A stretch of 16,371 nt of DNA from Clostridia bacterium (lineage in GTDB: Bacteria > Bacillota_A > Clostridia > Oscillospirales > Butyricicoccaceae), in NCBI GenBank assembly GCA_017548175.1, contig JAFYMZ010000052.1:1-16371 (forward strand), written 5' to 3'. Position 1 is the stretch's first letter. Every line of letters starts with the position of its first letter. Shown here piece after piece: positions 6,787 to 14,655 of the stretch. A model generated the notes under the pieces. The model saw only the letters and a list, made by a program, of their open reading frames with translations, ran no database searches and was not told where the DNA came from. The position numbers were made by a program, and so were the translations under genes.

Positions 6787-6838
6787 TTCCCCACCTCTTC
6801 CGAAACAGTTCCTCCACCCCTTCGGGTGTCTTTCCCTC

Positions 6839-6867
6839 AATATAGCATATAAAAAAATGCAAGTCCA
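6839..6867 (-). promoter_or_regulatory. extended -10 promoter of the ABC exporter operon
   Basis: On the minus strand TATATT (6844-6839) is preceded by TGC, an extended -10, with a weak -35 TGGACT (6867-6862) 17 bases upstream. The leader of about 45 bases contains a small hairpin, CACCC/GGGTG at 6815-6828. Confidence 0.45.
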
Positions 6868-6879
6868 TCCCAAACCGCA

Positions 6880-6918
6880 AAACAAAAGCCGTACGGAATC
6901 AAATTCTTCCGTACGGCT
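6880..6918 (-). terminator. intrinsic terminator of the uvrC-rsmD-coaD cluster
   Basis: A perfect 12-base stem (6887-6898 with 6907-6918, AGCCGTACGGAA and its complement) has an 8-base loop and is followed on the minus strand by TTTTGTTTT. It begins 8 bases after the stop of the coiled-coil gene. Confidence 0.9.
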
Positions 6919-6925
6919 ATGATTT

Positions 6926-7399
6926 TTATCGATTCTGTTCCTTCAGTGCCTGCAAAAACTGCATTCTGGACTGCTGCACTTCTGCCAGCGTCTGGCCCAG
7001 TGCATCTTCGGTACGCTTCATTGCATCGTCGCAATATTCACCGGCTACGCGCATGATTTCACGGGCGCGCTGTTCGGCGGACGCGATCATCTCGGCAGCC
7101 TTTTTTCTGGCTTCCTGCGTCACTTCGTGCTCGTTGACTCTCTGACGGGCAAATTCTTCCGCCTGCTTGCGCATATTTTCGGCCTCTTTTTTGCCGCTTT
7201 CCAAAATATCGTTGCGCTTGCCCACGATCTCACGGGCCATTTTCAGATCACTGGGAAGGTTTGCGCGGATCTCGTCCAACACATCCAGCACTTTTTCGCG
7301 CTCCAAAACGCAGCGATCAGCGCCCAAAGGCATCGTCCATGCATCCTCAACCATTTCATATAGTGCGTTGATCAGTTCATCAATGGGGGTTCCTGCCAT
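6926..7399 (-). CDS. coiled-coil protein of the clostridial coaD-linked 'ATPase'/DivIVA-like family
   Basis: The 157-aa protein is strongly charged and lacks membrane segments. After an N-terminal part (1-30), residues 31-55 (VLEREKVLDVLDEIRANLPSD) are followed by a long helix from about 56 to 150 rich in Glu, Lys, Arg and Ala with heptad spacing, predicted to form a coiled coil. Clostridial proteins of this shape, usually encoded beside coaD, are often annotated as ATPase or V-type ATPase subunit H-like because of low-complexity similarity, but no nucleotide-binding motif is present. A role in cell division or scaffolding like DivIVA is a guess. The ATG at 7399 has AAGGAG upstream, 17 bases after the coaD stop, so it ends this operon. 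Confidence 0.82.
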   Translation of the reverse strand: MAGTPIDELINALYEMVEDAWTMPLGADRCVLEREKVLDVLDEIRANLPSDLKMAREIVGKRNDILESGKKEAENMRKQAEEFARQRVNEHEVTQEARKKAAEMIASAEQRAREIMRVAGEYCDDAMKRTEDALGQTLAEVQQSRMQFLQALKEQNR

Positions 7400-7416
7400 A
7401 ATCCCGCTCTCCTTCT

Positions 7417-7896
7417 TTATTCTTCAAGCTGCTTCCGCATCATCTGTTCCGCCAGCGGCGTCACCATACCGTCTACCGGTTCACCGGCGCGCATACGGCG
7501 CTTTACTTCGCTGGAACTGATGTGGGCGTATTTCTCGTCTGCAAAAAACATCAGGGTCTCGCACTCCGGCAGATACGTCTTATTAAAGTTCGCCTGCACC
7601 TGCTCATACTCTGCATCTTTCCCATTCCGGATGCCTTTTATGATTGCACATGCGCCAACTTTTCGCAGATAATCCACCTGCATTCCCGGCCAGAAATCCA
7701 CTTGCACATTGGGCAAATGGGCCACAGCATCTTCCATCACAGCCACTTTTTGCTGGTTGGTCAGCAGATATTTCTTTTCTTCGTTGATCATCGCCACGAC
7801 CAAAACCCGATCAAAGAGTTTGGCTGCACGCGCGACGATATCCACATGACCGGCGGTAATGGGATCAAAACTGCCGGTTACCACTGCTGTTCTCAT
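7417..7896 (-). CDS. coaD: phosphopantetheine adenylyltransferase
   Basis: CoaD transfers an AMP group from ATP to 4'-phosphopantetheine, the fourth step of coenzyme A synthesis, in the cytosol as a hexamer. The 159-aa protein matches the usual length and has the nucleotidyltransferase motifs: GSFDPITAGH (8-17) with the T/HxGH signature ending at His17, the KGIRN stretch (87-91), and ISSSEVK (126-132) that binds ATP phosphates. The ATG at 7896 overlaps the rsmD stop by four bases (ATGA), with AAAGGAA inside rsmD as ribosome binding site. The rsmD-coaD pair is widely conserved in Firmicutes, which supports both assignments. Confidence 0.97.
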   Translation of the reverse strand: MRTAVVTGSFDPITAGHVDIVARAAKLFDRVLVVAMINEEKKYLLTNQQKVAVMEDAVAHLPNVQVDFWPGMQVDYLRKVGACAIIKGIRNGKDAEYEQVQANFNKTYLPECETLMFFADEKYAHISSSEVKRRMRAGEPVDGMVTPLAEQMMRKQLEE

Positions 7897-8444
7897 ACTG
7901 TTCCTTTCGAAATCGCCGTCAGACAGATTCTGCCGTAACGATACGTTTTGTTTACCTGATACGGTGCTGGCAAGGGATCCAATTGGTCTTCTGCCGCACT
8001 TTCACATAGTATTATACCACCCTGCCGCAAAATGTCAATTCTGCAGATTTCCGCCAGCGCCCGATTCAAAAGCGCGCCGCCATAGGGCGGATCGAGAAAG
8101 ATCAAGTCAAAACTTTCCTTCTTCTGCCGTCCCAAAAATCCAATGGCGTCGCCTGCCACCAAGCGGCAAACCTGCTCCAATTTGCAATTCCGGATGTTTT
8201 CCGCCACGATCTGCTGCGCCTTCCGGTCGTTTTCCACGATGGTCACCGCACCCGCACCGCGAGAGCCGGCTTCCAAGCCCAACTGTCCGCTGCCGCCGAA
8301 GAGATCCAGCACCTGTCTGCCCTCAATATCGTGCTGCACGATGTTGAACATCGCCTGCTTGACTTTATCGGCAGTGGGACGGGTGTGCAATCCCTCCAAG
8401 GTACGCAAGTTTCTGCCTCTGGCTGTTCCGGTTATGATCCTCAT
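7893..8444 (-). CDS. rsmD: 16S rRNA (guanine966-N2)-methyltransferase RsmD
   Basis: RsmD methylates G966 of 16S rRNA in the assembling small subunit. The 183-aa protein has the Rossmann-type methyltransferase layout: RPT near 22-24, S-adenosylmethionine-binding motif I LDLFGGSGQLGLEA (46-59), the acidic ENDR (71-74) after strand 2, and catalytic DPPY (118-121), the mark of N-methylation of an exocyclic amino group. Motif I reads GGSGQLG instead of the enterobacterial AGSGALG, a variant usual in Clostridia. It overlaps uvrC upstream and coaD downstream by four bases each; its own AAGGAG lies inside the uvrC end. Length agrees with the family. Confidence 0.95.
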   Translation of the reverse strand: MRIITGTARGRNLRTLEGLHTRPTADKVKQAMFNIVQHDIEGRQVLDLFGGSGQLGLEAGSRGAGAVTIVENDRKAQQIVAENIRNCKLEQVCRLVAGDAIGFLGRQKKESFDLIFLDPPYGGALLNRALAEICRIDILRQGGIILCESAAEDQLDPLPAPYQVNKTYRYGRICLTAISKGTV

Positions 8445-10264
8445 TGTGATTTCTCCTTAAAATATGCCACAATTGCCTGTGCTACCGGTCTGGGCACCAC
8501 GGCTGCAAGCATTTCTTCCTCTGCTTCTGCAATGGCCTTTACCGAGCCAAATGCCTTCAGCAACTGTTTCCGTCTGGCCTCACCCACACCGGGGATCTGC
8601 TCCAGACGCGACTGCCGCGCCTGCTTGCTGCGCAGCGTTTGATGGAACTCCACCGCAAACCGGTGGGTTTCTTCCTGTATCCGCCCGATCAGACTAAACA
8701 GTGCCGGAGTCGCCGCAATACCGATCTCCCGACCGGATGCATCCACCAATGCACGGGTGCGATGACGGTCATCTTTCACCATACCGTACACCGGGATATC
8801 CAGTCCGCGAGCATCCAGTTCCGCTTTTGCCACACGTACCTGTCCTTGGCCGCCATCCATCAAAAACAGATCCGGCAGCGGCAAAAATCCCGCATCGCCG
8901 GCCAATGCGCGGTCCAACCGCCGACCCATGACCTCCGCCATAGCGCCGTAGTCGTCGCCGCCCTCTACCGTTTTGATTTTGAACTTCTTATATGCGCTCT
9001 TCAGCGGTTTTCCCTGTTGGAACACCGTCATCGATGCCACCGGCTGGTCACCGGCGGTATTGGAAATATCAAAGGCTTCCATCCGCTGCGGCGGTGTTTC
9101 CAGTTCCAATGCCTCTGCCAGCAGGTTCAGCGACTTACCGCGATGCTGATCCGCCACTTCCGCTTCCTGCAGTTCCAGTTTGGCATTTTCCAGTGCCAGA
9201 TCCATCTGACGCCGTTTTTCTCCGCGCTGGGGCACCGTAATTCGACATTTTCCCCCACGAATCGCGGACAAATATGCCTCTACGGCTTCTGCATCTTCAA
9301 TTTCCCGGGAAATACAAATCTCACGGGGTGCCCAGCAATGTTGACCGTACCACTGCTTCAGATAACTCTCCAGTATGTCTGCGCCGTCTTCCGGCTGCGC
9401 GCCTTCAAAGAACACCTTGGTTCGATCCAGCAAAACACCGCCGCTGTAAGACAAGCGCACCAAAATACCGCGTGTGCCCTTGCAGGCAAACGCCAGAATA
9501 TCACTGTCCGCACCACCGCTGACGATGGTCACATTATTGCGCCGCAGCTGTGCCAAGGCCTTCAATCGGTCACGGCAGGCCGCAGCCTGTTCAAACTCCA
9601 GCGCTTCTGCATGGCGCTCCATCTGTTCGGTCAGCCGGGCTTCCAGATCCGAAGTCTTTCCCTCCAGCACCAGCGCCGCTTCCTCCAGCCGCTGCCGATA
9701 TTCCTCGGCAGACACCGTTCCGCGGCAAATGCCCCAGCACTTGCCCAACTGATACCGCAAACAGGGACGTTCTTTTCCAAAATCCCGTGGGAACTGTCTG
9801 CTGCAGGTGGGCAAGCCAAAGGTCTCCGTCAACAGACGCAAGGCTTGATTTGCCGTTCCGCGGCCGCCGTAAGGGCCAAAATACCGCGCACCGTCCTGCG
9901 CGCGGCGGGACACCACAGAAAATCTGCCGTAGGGACCGGGGTCCAACCGCAAAAAGGGATACCCCTTATCATCCTTCAGCAGAATGTTGTACTTGGGCTT
10001 ATAACGCTTGATCAGCGTATTTTCCAACAACAGTGCATCCAGCTCTGTTTTGGCAAAAATCGTCTCGAACCAGTCGATCTGCGACACCAGTTTTCTGGTT
10101 TTTACCGTGTGCGATGCCAGATCGGCAAAATACTGGCTGACACGGTTGCGCAGCGACTTGGCCTTGCCAACATAAATCACAGCGCCGGTCTTGTCGTGCA
10201 TCAGATACACACCGGGTTCTGTGGGCAATCGATGAGCTTTTTCTTTCAATTCTTCCAGCGTCAC
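8441..10264 (-). CDS. uvrC: excinuclease ABC subunit C
   Basis: UvrC makes both incisions around bulky DNA lesions during nucleotide excision repair, acting with UvrB. In 607 aa it has the N-terminal GIY-YIG nuclease (GVY at 18-20, YVG at 31-33), the four-cysteine region (Cys154, 168, 176, 180) reported in other UvrC proteins to hold an iron-sulfur cluster, a UVR helix pair for UvrB at about 206-237, the RNase H-like nuclease with acidic residues in FDISNT and FLMDGGQGQ, and a C-terminal helix-hairpin-helix DNA-binding part (IPGVGEARR). The frame opens at 10369 inside the HPr-like gene, but a GTG at 10264 has AAGGAG eight bases upstream and fits the usual N-terminus, so it is taken as the start. 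First gene of the uvrC-rsmD-coaD cluster. Confidence 0.95.
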   Translation of the reverse strand: MTLEELKEKAHRLPTEPGVYLMHDKTGAVIYVGKAKSLRNRVSQYFADLASHTVKTRKLVSQIDWFETIFAKTELDALLLENTLIKRYKPKYNILLKDDKGYPFLRLDPGPYGRFSVVSRRAQDGARYFGPYGGRGTANQALRLLTETFGLPTCSRQFPRDFGKERPCLRYQLGKCWGICRGTVSAEEYRQRLEEAALVLEGKTSDLEARLTEQMERHAEALEFEQAAACRDRLKALAQLRRNNVTIVSGGADSDILAFACKGTRGILVRLSYSGGVLLDRTKVFFEGAQPEDGADILESYLKQWYGQHCWAPREICISREIEDAEAVEAYLSAIRGGKCRITVPQRGEKRRQMDLALENAKLELQEAEVADQHRGKSLNLLAEALELETPPQRMEAFDISNTAGDQPVASMTVFQQGKPLKSAYKKFKIKTVEGGDDYGAMAEVMGRRLDRALAGDAGFLPLPDLFLMDGGQGQVRVAKAELDARGLDIPVYGMVKDDRHRTRALVDASGREIGIAATPALFSLIGRIQEETHRFAVEFHQTLRSKQARQSRLEQIPGVGEARRKQLLKAFGSVKAIAEAEEEMLAAVVPRPVAQAIVAYFKEKSQ

Positions 10265-10297
10265 CGGTATGTCTCCTTTCGTAAAAGTTGCACAATT

Positions 10298-10331
10298 GAG
10301 AAAATGCGCCGCTGGATCAGCGGCGCATTTT
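10298..10331 (-). terminator. strong hairpin between the HPr-like gene and uvrC
   Basis: A perfect 14-base stem (10301-10314 with 10318-10331, AAAATGCGCCGCTG and its complement) has a 3-base loop. On the minus strand the right arm ends in TTTT followed by CTC, so the T-tract is short. It lies 16 bases after the HPr-like stop and 37 bases before the uvrC GTG. No promoter is visible between hairpin and uvrC, so partial read-through is likely. Confidence 0.75.
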
Positions 10332-10346
10332 ATGGGTTGCAGGTAA

Positions 10347-10610
10347 TTATTCGCCGAAGTTCTCAGCAATCAGAGCGCACAGAGCGTTGACTGCTTCTTC
10401 CTCATCGGGGCCTTCAGCGGAAATGGTGATGGTGCTGCCCTTGGTAATGCCCAGGGACAGAACGCCCAGCAGGCTCTTGGCATTCACCTTCCGTTCTTCC
10501 TTTTCCACCATCATGGTGCTGCGGAATTCGTTGGCCTTCTGGATGAAGAAGGTTGCGGGTCTGGCGTACAGACCGACCTGATTGGTCACGGTGATGTCTT
10601 TGGAAAACAT
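10347..10610 (-). CDS. HPr/Crh-like protein with Tyr15 in place of catalytic His
   Basis: The 87-aa protein has the full HPr fold pattern, including the Ser46 regulatory site in NAKSLLGVLSLG (43-54) that HPr kinase/phosphorylase modifies. The active-site loop reads GLYARPA (13-19): residue 15, the His that carries phosphate from enzyme I in PTS sugar uptake, is Tyr (codon at 10568-10566). It therefore cannot accept phosphate in the usual way. Bacillus Crh has Gln at this place and acts only as a Ser46-phosphorylated partner of CcpA; a similar regulatory role is inferred here. The ATG at 10610 follows GAGGGAG. It has its own promoter and a hairpin after it, and no PTS gene is in view. Standard annotation would be HPr family phosphocarrier protein. 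Confidence 0.9.
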   Translation of the reverse strand: MFSKDITVTNQVGLYARPATFFIQKANEFRSTMMVEKEERKVNAKSLLGVLSLGITKGSTITISAEGPDEEEAVNALCALIAENFGE

Positions 10611-10632
10611 AAGCTCCCTCTTTCGTAACGTT

Positions 10633-10660
10633 TATAGTTTACCTGTATGTATAGTTTACC
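10633..10660. repeat. two 11-base direct repeats in the HPr-like promoter
   Basis: TATAGTTTACC occurs at 10633-10643 and again at 10650-10660, 17 bases apart. The second copy includes the -10 element and the first lies just downstream of the expected start of transcription. Confidence 0.55.
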
Positions 10661-10681
10661 AAATATTTTTCTCCTTGGCAA
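10653..10681 (-). promoter_or_regulatory. promoter of the HPr-like gene
   Basis: On the minus strand TTGCCA (10681-10676) is 17 bases from TAAACT (10658-10653). The leader would be about 35 bases and holds the first direct repeat and the GAGGGAG site. No intrinsic terminator is evident between this promoter and the end of the DUF554 gene. Confidence 0.5.
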
Positions 10682-10746
10682 CTATTTTTCCGGCTTTTCC
10701 TTTGTATAAATTGTCAAAATCACCGGCGGCAATAAAAGGATTTTCG

Positions 10747-11469
10747 TTAAAATGATAACCCAATCAAATGGAAAAGAATGGGAAAGAATGTTGCGGGAAT
10801 CAGGTTCGCCACATTGAACTTCTTGACACCCATCAAGGACAAGCCGATCAAAATCAAAATTGCATTGCCCACCAAGCCCATTTGTGTAATGACGATCGCG
10901 GCCAGACTACCGCCAGCAAAATAAGCCACCGCGGTAATTGCGCCCTGATAAATCAATACGGAAAATGCGCTGAACAGCACGCTGGGACCGTAGATCGCCG
11001 CAAAGATGGTGCCGGTAATGCAGTCCAGCAGCGCCTTAGTGTACAACATCGAGGGATCGCCCAGTACAGCATCGTTGATGCTGCCGATGATGGCCATAGC
11101 ACCGGAGCAAAACAGAATGGTGGTTTCTGCGAAGCCGTTGCCGCTCTCGCTTGCGCCGCCCATTTTCTTCTTGATCCAATCACCGATCTTGTCAAACATC
11201 CGGTCGACCCGAATCAATTCACCCACGATGCCGCCCAAAACCAAGCTCAGCAGCATGATCATAATATAATTCGAGCTAAGCACGCCGTCTGCAGCGGCCG
11301 TGATGCTGGCCGTCACCACACCGGTAATACCGATGATAAACACGCCGGTACCTGCCGCAGTAAAGATCGTATTTTGCACACGCTCCGGAATGCCCTTCTT
11401 CAGCAGCAGGCCCAAAGCACCGCCCACCAAACAGCCAAGGGTATTCACCAGCGTTCCGATTCCAACCAT
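10747..11469 (-). CDS. DUF554 family integral membrane protein (YdfK/YqgA-like)
   Basis: The 240-aa protein is almost wholly hydrophobic, with about six or seven membrane segments and little outside the membrane except a charged loop near residues 85-110 (DRMFDKIGDWIKKKMGG). The N-terminal GTLVNTLGCLVGGALG (5-20) and the central FCSGAMAIIGSINDAVLGD (about 119-137) are the conserved marks of DUF554, a widely found family with no established function. The ATG at 11469 has AAGGAAA upstream and is 38 bases after the mutS2 stop, so it may be the last gene of the phoH-to-mutS2 run. Transport is often presumed from its fold, but nothing in the sequence names a substrate. Confidence 0.9.
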   Translation of the reverse strand: MVGIGTLVNTLGCLVGGALGLLLKKGIPERVQNTIFTAAGTGVFIIGITGVVTASITAAADGVLSSNYIMIMLLSLVLGGIVGELIRVDRMFDKIGDWIKKKMGGASESGNGFAETTILFCSGAMAIIGSINDAVLGDPSMLYTKALLDCITGTIFAAIYGPSVLFSAFSVLIYQGAITAVAYFAGGSLAAIVITQMGLVGNAILILIGLSLMGVKKFNVANLIPATFFPILFHLIGLSF

Positions 11470-11507
11470 ATTCCGTTTCCTTCTTTCTCTATTCTGGAAT
11501 CCAGCCG

Positions 11508-13889
11508 TTATTTTTTCAGCGTCACCACAGTGACACCGCTTTCGCCCTCACCGTAAACACCCAGTCGGTGGGACTTTACCTGCGGATGTCCCTTCAGGTG
11601 TGCCTGCACACGCTGCCGCAGCACACCGGTTCCCTTACCGTGGATAACGGTAACGGTCTCCAACCGCAGCCGGATGGCATTATCCAGGAAGCGGTCCAGT
11701 TCCATAATTGCCTCATCACCGCTCTGACCGCGCAGATCCAGTTCCATACCGCCGCGCACCGACGGTGCCGCCATCTTGGTGGATACCGCCTGCTTCTGGG
11801 GCTTCGCCTTGGGCGTTTCCAGACTCAGCAGCTGCAATTCTTCTTTCTTCACGGTGATTTTCAAGATGCCTGCCTGCACCATCAGTTTGCCGTCCTTATC
11901 GGGCAAACTCAGCACGGTACCCTTGGTGCGGGTAGCTACGATCTCTACGCTGTCGCCCACCTTCAAGTCACGGGGCAGCGGCATCGGCTTGCGTTCCGCA
12001 CGCTCGGCCTGATTTTTCTTTTCGGCCGCCGTCAGTTCGCCACGCCAAATGGCGCGGGCCGCTGCCAGATTGGCATCCTTGCCGTCCGCAGCCTCCTGCT
12101 TCAGGCGTTTAGCATCGGTCAGAACTTTTTCGCTGACGGCACGGGCGTTGTTAATGATCTCCTGCGCTTTCAGTTTGGCTTCCAGCACCAGTTTCTCGCG
12201 CTCGCGTTCCAGACTGTCCAACCGGCTCTGCGCCTGATTTTTGGCTGCTTCCGCATCGCGCAGGGCGCGGTCAGCATTGGCCAGCTTGCTTTCCAGACTT
12301 TGGCGCTTTTCCTCCAGTTTTGCGATCACGTCTTCAAACTGGCGGTTTTGATTGTCAATGCTTTCAGAAGCCTGCTCAATGATGGCTTCTTCCAGACCCA
12401 ATCGTCTGGAAATGGCAAATGCATTGGACTTTCCGGGTACACCAAATACCAACCGATAGGTGGGCTTCAAGGTCTGCACGTCAAACTCGCAGGATGCATT
12501 TTCTACGCCGGGAGTCTCCAGTGCATACAGTTTCAGTTCAGCGTAATGGGTGGTGGCGGCCACCGTGCAGCCCTTTTTCCGCAGCCGCTCAATGATGGCC
12601 ACGGCCAGCGCCGCACCCTCTACCGGATCGGTACCGGCGCCCAATTCATCCATCAGCACCATCGTATGGTCATCGGCACAGTCCAGAATCTCCACGATAT
12701 TCTTCATATGGGAAGAGAAGGTAGACAGGCTCTGTTCGATGCTCTGCTCATCGCCGATATCCGCCAGCACCTGACGGTACACCACAACGGCACTTTCGTC
12801 ACCGGCAGGAATGTGCAGGCCGCACTGCGCCATCAGGGTCAGCAGACCCAAGGTCTTGATGCTGACCGTCTTACCACCGGTATTGGGGCCGGTGATGATG
12901 ACGGTATCCGGGTCACCGCCCACGGTAAAGCCGATGGGTACGGCCTTTTCCCGATCCAGCAACGGATGTCTGGCGCGCACCAGTCGGGTGGTGCCTCGCT
13001 CCAGCAGTTTGGGGCGCACGGCGCGCATCTTATAGGCCAATTTGCCACGGGCAAAGAAAAAGTCCAGCTGGCACAGCAGTTCAAAATCCCGACGGATGGC
13101 ACCGGAAAACTGCGCCGTTTCCGCAGACAGTTCCGCCAGAATCCGCTCGATCTCTGCCTGCTCCTTGCCGCCCAGCACGCGAATGCTGTTGTTCAGTTCC
13201 ACCACAGCGCTGGGTTCCATAAACAGCGTCGCACCGCTGGAACTGGTGTCATGCACCAGACCGGGGAAACTGCCGCGGAACTCTGCCTTGACCGGCACGA
13301 CAAATCGGCCGTTGCGCTGGGTAATGATGCTGTCCTGCAGCATCTTTTGATAGGCAGAAGAAGAAATGGTACGGTTCAGCACCTCGCGCACTTTGGCCGA
13401 AGCGGTACGGATCTGCCGCCGGATCTGATACAGTTCGCTGCTGGCATGATCGCTGATCTCTTCTTCCGACAAAATGGCATTTTCAATCTTGTCTTCCAGA
13501 TATTTATTGCCGGCCAGTCCGTCAAAGTACTGGTCCAGTGTCGTCGCCGCATCCCGCTGCTCATCCCGATATGCACGGGTGCTGCGCGCAGCCTTCAGCA
13601 TAGCCGCCACACGCAGCAGCTCAGCCGGATTCAGCAAGCCGCCCTTTTCCGCACGCTCCAATGACGCAGAAATATCCTGCAATCCGTGGAATGAGGGGCT
13701 TCCCTGCAGACCGATCAGCCGCACGGCATCGGCAGTCTGCTGCTGGCTCTCTTCACAAACCCGGATGCTATCATCCGGCTGCAGGTTCAGGCACAGGTCC
13801 TTGGCCTGCTGACTCACTGCCTCGTGTGCCAGCAGTTCCAGCACCTTGGGCAGCTCCAAAACGATTCTTGATTTCTCGTATCGTGTCAT
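11508..13889 (-). CDS. mutS2: endonuclease MutS2 / ribosome rescue factor
   Basis: MutS2 is a MutS-like ATPase; in Bacillus it splits collided ribosomes (also named RqcU), and in some bacteria it suppresses recombination. It is not a mismatch repair enzyme. The 793-aa protein has a MutS core and lever region (about 1-320), an ABC-type ATPase with Walker A GPNTGGKT (334-341) and Walker B VLMDE (411-415), the THYAELK stretch after it, a charged coiled coil (about 510-620), a KOW-like part (about 640-690), and a C-terminal Smr domain (from about 715) with LDLRG and HGKGTG (750-755). Length is normal for the family. The ATG at 13889 has AGGAG upstream and lies 16 bases after the recO stop, so translation is probably coupled. 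Confidence 0.97.
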   Translation of the reverse strand: MTRYEKSRIVLELPKVLELLAHEAVSQQAKDLCLNLQPDDSIRVCEESQQQTADAVRLIGLQGSPSFHGLQDISASLERAEKGGLLNPAELLRVAAMLKAARSTRAYRDEQRDAATTLDQYFDGLAGNKYLEDKIENAILSEEEISDHASSELYQIRRQIRTASAKVREVLNRTISSSAYQKMLQDSIITQRNGRFVVPVKAEFRGSFPGLVHDTSSSGATLFMEPSAVVELNNSIRVLGGKEQAEIERILAELSAETAQFSGAIRRDFELLCQLDFFFARGKLAYKMRAVRPKLLERGTTRLVRARHPLLDREKAVPIGFTVGGDPDTVIITGPNTGGKTVSIKTLGLLTLMAQCGLHIPAGDESAVVVYRQVLADIGDEQSIEQSLSTFSSHMKNIVEILDCADDHTMVLMDELGAGTDPVEGAALAVAIIERLRKKGCTVAATTHYAELKLYALETPGVENASCEFDVQTLKPTYRLVFGVPGKSNAFAISRRLGLEEAIIEQASESIDNQNRQFEDVIAKLEEKRQSLESKLANADRALRDAEAAKNQAQSRLDSLEREREKLVLEAKLKAQEIINNARAVSEKVLTDAKRLKQEAADGKDANLAAARAIWRGELTAAEKKNQAERAERKPMPLPRDLKVGDSVEIVATRTKGTVLSLPDKDGKLMVQAGILKITVKKEELQLLSLETPKAKPQKQAVSTKMAAPSVRGGMELDLRGQSGDEAIMELDRFLDNAIRLRLETVTVIHGKGTGVLRQRVQAHLKGHPQVKSHRLGVYGEGESGVTVVTLKK

Positions 13890-13905
13890 ATGTATCTCCT
13901 AAATA

Positions 13906-14655
13906 TCAGCTGTCCGCAAGGGTCCGGTAAAACTCAAGCGTCCGGAATCCACGCTCCAACCTGGCAAGCAGATATGCTTCACAGGCCTGTTCCAGCAATA
14001 CCTGCGACCGTCCCTCCAGTTCAAACGAGAACAGTCGCTTTAAATCGCAATCCAAAATATACCGCGCCGCCGCCAGCGCGCCGGCATCCAGCGGCAAGCC
14101 TCGCTCACCCATCTGTCCCGCGCACTTCCGGCAGTACAAAAGACCCGCCTGCGGCGCCAGCAGTGCCTCTTGCACGGCCGTACCGCACAAGGCGCATTCT
14201 TCTGCCAGGTCGGGTGCATAACCGGACAAGGCGCAGTACCGCAGTTCAAAGGCAGCCTTTACACGGCGGCGAGGATACATCCCTTTTGCCAAGGCATACA
14301 GACTGTTCAGCGCCAGCCGCAGTACCGCAGGATTTCCCTGCCCCTGCTCTGCCTCGCATCCCAGCACTTCTGCCAAATACGAAGCCAGCGCCAGCGTTTC
14401 GATGTCTTTATCGATGCCGGAAAACTGTTCCAGCATCGTCGCTTCGTTCAACTGAAACCGGCCATTGTGCACGAATAAGGTCATCTCGCTGTACGCAAAG
14501 AGCTGGGAAGCCGCCGAAACGCGGCTTCCCTTGCGCTTGGCGCCCCGGGCTGCTACGGTCAATTTGCCGTATTCGCCGGTCAGCACCGTCAAGATCTTAT
14601 CTGCCTCTTTATAGTCAACGCTGCGGATGACCAGGCCACGAACGATCTGAAACAT
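13906..14655 (-). CDS. recO: DNA repair protein RecO
   Basis: RecO helps load RecA at gaps by annealing and displacing single-strand binding protein, with RecR. The 249-aa protein has the N-terminal OB fold starting with GLVIRSVDYKEADKIL (7-22) and GKLTVAARGAKR (30-41), a helical middle, and a zinc site formed by Cys154, Cys157, Cys175 and Cys178 (CALC, CRKC). Length agrees with the family. The ATG at 14655 gives the canonical MFQIVRGLVIR start; its ribosome binding site is modest (AAGAGAG) and lies inside the yqzL frame, which overlaps by 41 bases, so recO translation probably depends partly on yqzL. The gene sits between era/yqzL and mutS2. Confidence 0.95.
   Translation of the reverse strand: MFQIVRGLVIRSVDYKEADKILTVLTGEYGKLTVAARGAKRKGSRVSAASQLFAYSEMTLFVHNGRFQLNEATMLEQFSGIDKDIETLALASYLAEVLGCEAEQGQGNPAVLRLALNSLYALAKGMYPRRRVKAAFELRYCALSGYAPDLAEECALCGTAVQEALLAPQAGLLYCRKCAGQMGERGLPLDAGALAAARYILDCDLKRLFSFELEGRSQVLLEQACEAYLLARLERGFRTLEFYRTLADS

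Noticed and set aside
8639..10390. 583-codon plus-strand open frame opposite uvrC
   Set aside because: It is in codon register with uvrC and explained by the same avoidance of TTA, CTA and TCA codons; UvrC has all expected domains.
11568..13664. 698-codon plus-strand open frame opposite mutS2
   Set aside because: Its codons are exactly in register with the mutS2 codons, so stops would arise only from TTA, CTA or TCA codons, which mutS2 nearly avoids. No ribosome binding site or protein family is seen. It is a codon-bias shadow.
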